Shown here: in pieces, positions 6,089 through 7,021 of the stretch
How the letters are laid out: the number at the start of each line of letters is the position of its first letter
Position numbering within the stretch: the first letter of the stretch is position 1
Origin: an uncultured Lysobacteraceae bacterium
GTDB lineage: Bacteria > Pseudomonadota > Gammaproteobacteria > Xanthomonadales > Rhodanobacteraceae
Reading direction: 5' to 3'
Assembly: GCA_946480705.1 (NCBI GenBank)
Contig: CAMLLF010000209.1
Span: 1 to 7,021 of the forward strand
DNA length: 7,021 nucleotides
Notes under the pieces: generated by a model
The model's input: only the letters and a program-made list of their open reading frames with translations
What the model was told of the DNA's origin: nothing
Databases searched by the model: none
Made by a program: the position numbers and the translations under genes

Positions 6089-6251
6089 CGTAGGGCGCAA
6101 TAAGCGCAGCGCATTGCGCCGGAACGAAGTCACGACGCCAAGGCTGCCTTGATCGGCCCGAAGCCGAGCGCTTCGACCGTATTGCTGCGATTTTGTGCTC
6201 GTCGGCTTCGGGAAGATCCGGCGCAATGCCCTTCGGTTATTGCGCCCTACG
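6089..6251. repeat. About 160-bp REP/BIME-like element, copy C
   Basis: The left end 6089-6123 carries the hairpin GGCGCAAT / ATTGCGCC type with tip GCGCAGCGC. The right end 6219-6251 is identical over 33 bases to the right end of copy A, with tip CCCTTCGG. The two ends are thus of different tip types, unlike copy A. The left end is a perfect 35-base inverted match of 6290-6324 in unit D. It supplies the TAA that now closes the broken lipoprotein frame. Confidence 0.8.
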
Positions 6252-6253
6252 CT

Positions 6254-6324
6254 ACTGCCGCAACATGACCTGTACCGACTACGGGCACATCCGGCGCAAT
6301 GCGCTGCGCTTATTGCGCCCTACG
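6254..6324. repeat. Solo REP-like right half unit D
   Basis: Two bases after copy C, this stretch of about 71 bases aligns with the right-hand half of copies A and C (ACTGCCGCAA, then CGACTACGGGCACATCCGG). It ends in the hairpin 6290-6324, which is the exact reverse complement of 6089-6123. Copy C plus D therefore forms a larger block bounded by perfect 35-bp inverted ends, with a different hairpin inside. Confidence 0.75.
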
Positions 6325-6331
6325 CGCAGGT

Positions 6332-6673
6332 TCAGCGATGCAACGTCCACCAACGGCAGTGGATATCTGGATCGAGTGTGATCGACGCTTCAGAAATGGC
6401 GCCTTTCAAGCCGAATACCACATGGATCGACGAAGACGCGCCCCGTCGAATAGCTCCGGACAGCACGTTCTCGGACGACACCGTCATCCCCACGGCATCG
6501 CGCACGTACAGCGTGACCTGGAACGAGTTCTCGATTTCGCTGAACGAGAAGTCGAGGCGCAGCGATCCGTCGTCCGAGGACTTGCTGTAGCGCCGGCACA
6601 GCGTCGATTCGTCGACATCGACTCCGTCCAGGCCGAACGCCTCGAGAAAATCCAGATTGCTCGGATAGCTCAT
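6332..6673 (-). CDS. Small acidic protein of unknown function
   Basis: A 113-residue protein. The start at 6673 (MSYPSNLDFLEAFGLDG) is chosen because a purine-rich AAAGGGAG lies just upstream (6676-6683), though spacing is short; an in-frame ATG at 6742 has no such support. The protein looks like a compact beta-rich cytosolic domain: LRLDFSFSEIENSFQVTLYV (38-57), VGMTVSSENVL (61-71), SSIHVVFGLKG (81-91) and a Trp-rich end HCRWWTLHR (105-113). There is no signal peptide or membrane segment. The size, acidity and isolation remind me of immunity or orphan accessory proteins, but this is only a resemblance and I do not recognise the family. Its codon use is less GC-biased than the receptor, in keeping with acquisition. 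It ends 7 bases from repeat D. Confidence 0.65.
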   Translation of the reverse strand: MSYPSNLDFLEAFGLDGVDVDESTLCRRYSKSSDDGSLRLDFSFSEIENSFQVTLYVRDAVGMTVSSENVLSGAIRRGASSSIHVVFGLKGAISEASITLDPDIHCRWWTLHR

Positions 6674-6734
6674 CGCTCCCTTTCCTGGTCGGTTTCCGGA
6701 TCCTTTCCGATTGAGCGCGCAGATTTTCGGATGG

Positions 6735-6768
6735 CAGGGCACAATAGGCGAAGCGCATCAGTGGAACG
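6735..6768. repeat. Degraded REP-like left end E
   Basis: CAGGGCACAATAGGCGAAGC then GCATCAGTGGAACG aligns, with mismatches and a short gap, to the left end of copy C including the following GGAACG. No matching right end was found. It overlaps the presumed promoter zone of the leftward 113-residue gene. Confidence 0.45.
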
Positions 6769-6801
6769 CGTTCAGGCTCATTTGCGCAGGCGCGGAGCGA
6801 T

Positions 6802-6868
6802 CAGGAAGTGAAACCGACCCTTCCCTTTTAGATGCATTCTGGACGCCGAAAGTGAACCTAACCCCGTT
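6802..6868. repeat. Short dispersed repeats at the right flank
   Basis: CAGGAAGTGAAACCGACCC (6802-6820) matches 317-335 at 17 of 19 positions. AGTGAACCTAACCCCGTT (6851-6868) matches 322-339 at 15 of 18 and the reverse complement of 3065-3082 at 15 of 18. The same repeat family therefore sits at both flanks of the window and next to the IS3 remnant. Confidence 0.5.
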
Positions 6869-7021
6869 GTGGGCCGGTAAACCGCAACAACGATGACACC
6901 ATGGCTTCAGGAAGTCGTTGCCGTGCACGGCAGAACGCACCGTCGACGTACTGCAAGCCGACAGGCTCCCTGCGACCCGGCGAGCCAGGAACGCATTCAC
7001 GGCATGCTGGCAGGAGCGGTC

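Larger units (their letters stand above)
5558..6103 (+). pseudogene. Lipoprotein gene interrupted by a repeat element and frameshifted
   Basis: The ATG at 5558 opens MKHFVTVIACMLLASCSGLN, a clear lipoprotein signal with a lipobox (LASC, Cys at 16). After about 24 codons it runs into repeat copy B (5630-5789); the open frame to 5968 is then mostly translated repeat. Beyond the repeat, another frame looks protein-like (SEELTPSDWCIVTERAQ, then YLVIDYTRDPLG, about 5835-5978). At about 5978 the sense shifts by one base into the starting frame (GYRNQPVEYRGKNRFYDEES) and stops at 6101-6103, inside repeat copy C. The simplest reading is one lipoprotein gene broken by repeat insertion and a one-base deletion. 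It is also possible that the head and tail belong to different genes. The family is not recognised. Confidence 0.5.
6674..7021. other. Gene-poor right flank with repeat remnants
   Basis: This holds the upstream region of the 113-residue gene, then a degraded REP-like left end, then short dispersed repeats. From about 6870 to the edge nothing is recognised. A rightward frame from the ATG at 6893 (MTPWLQEVVAVHG) stays open to the edge but has no RBS, and a leftward frame over 6758-7000 looks random. Confidence 0.4.

Noticed and set aside
4685..6324. CRISPR array
   Set aside because: The repeats are unevenly spaced (hundreds of bases), occur in inverted pairs and have conserved rather than unique intervening sequence.
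4685..6324. Integron attC cassette array around the small orphan genes
   Set aside because: Small orphan genes separated by imperfect palindromes suggested this, but the repeats do not show the attC core sites at both ends, they occur in inverted pairs, gene orientations are mixed, and no integrase is present.
6758..7000. Leftward 80-residue open frame
   Set aside because: It crosses several dispersed repeats and its sequence looks random.
6893..7021. Rightward open frame to the window edge starting MTPWLQEVV
   Set aside because: No RBS, no recognisable motif and only 43 codons; it cannot be told from chance.

Overview
The window comes from a GC-rich proteobacterium, most likely a gammaproteobacterium of the Xanthomonadales type. 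That placement is an inference from the style of the TonB-dependent receptor, the tautomerase, the Y1-type transposase and the many REP-like repeats. No rRNA or tRNA was seen. One large, healthy gene (a TonB-dependent outer-membrane receptor, leftward, 426-2810) sits beside a 4-kb accessory stretch packed with mobile-element debris, short palindromic repeats and small or broken genes.

Layout. 1-217 (minus): 5' end of a Y1/IS200-like (RAYT-type) transposase, cut by the window edge and frameshifted in an A-tract at 43-46. 218-425: repeats linked to that transposase and a strong hairpin just past the receptor stop. 426-2810: the receptor, with a clear RBS and, about 70 bases upstream, a perfect 16-bp palindrome. 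2811-3251: no gene; nested inverted repeats and a short dispersed repeat. 3252-3775: remnant of an IS3-family insertion sequence (orfA intact, orfB cut after about 52 residues, -1 frameshift site retained), lying against what looks like the interrupted end of a small unknown gene (3776-4062). 4233-4613: a tautomerase-superfamily protein with the N-terminal proline. 5031-5501: a small secreted protein of unknown function. 5558-6103: a lipoprotein gene that appears broken by a repeat insertion and a frameshift. 6332-6673 (minus): a 113-residue protein of unknown function. 6674-7021: more repeat remnants and no convincing gene.

The most interesting signal is a family of elements of about 160 bp in three copies (4685-4847, 5630-5789, 6089-6251) plus a solo half unit (6254-6324). 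Their ends are inverted hairpin repeats of REP/BIME type. In the clearest cases the hairpin tip at one end matches the tip at the partner end of the same element, while differing between elements: 35/35 perfect inverted ends at 6089-6123 and 6290-6324, and 29/33 at 4685-4717 and 4815-4847. A separate 29-bp perfect repeat occurs upstream of the transposase fragment (274-302) and again just after the second element (5801-5829). A Y1-type transposase fragment and REP-like elements thus share one small region, as in known RAYT/REP systems, but the sequence alone does not show that this transposase acts on these repeats.

The receptor probably works in TonB-dependent uptake of an unidentified substrate and has no transport partner in the window. 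The small genes do not form an obvious pathway; they look like accessory genes carried among repeats.
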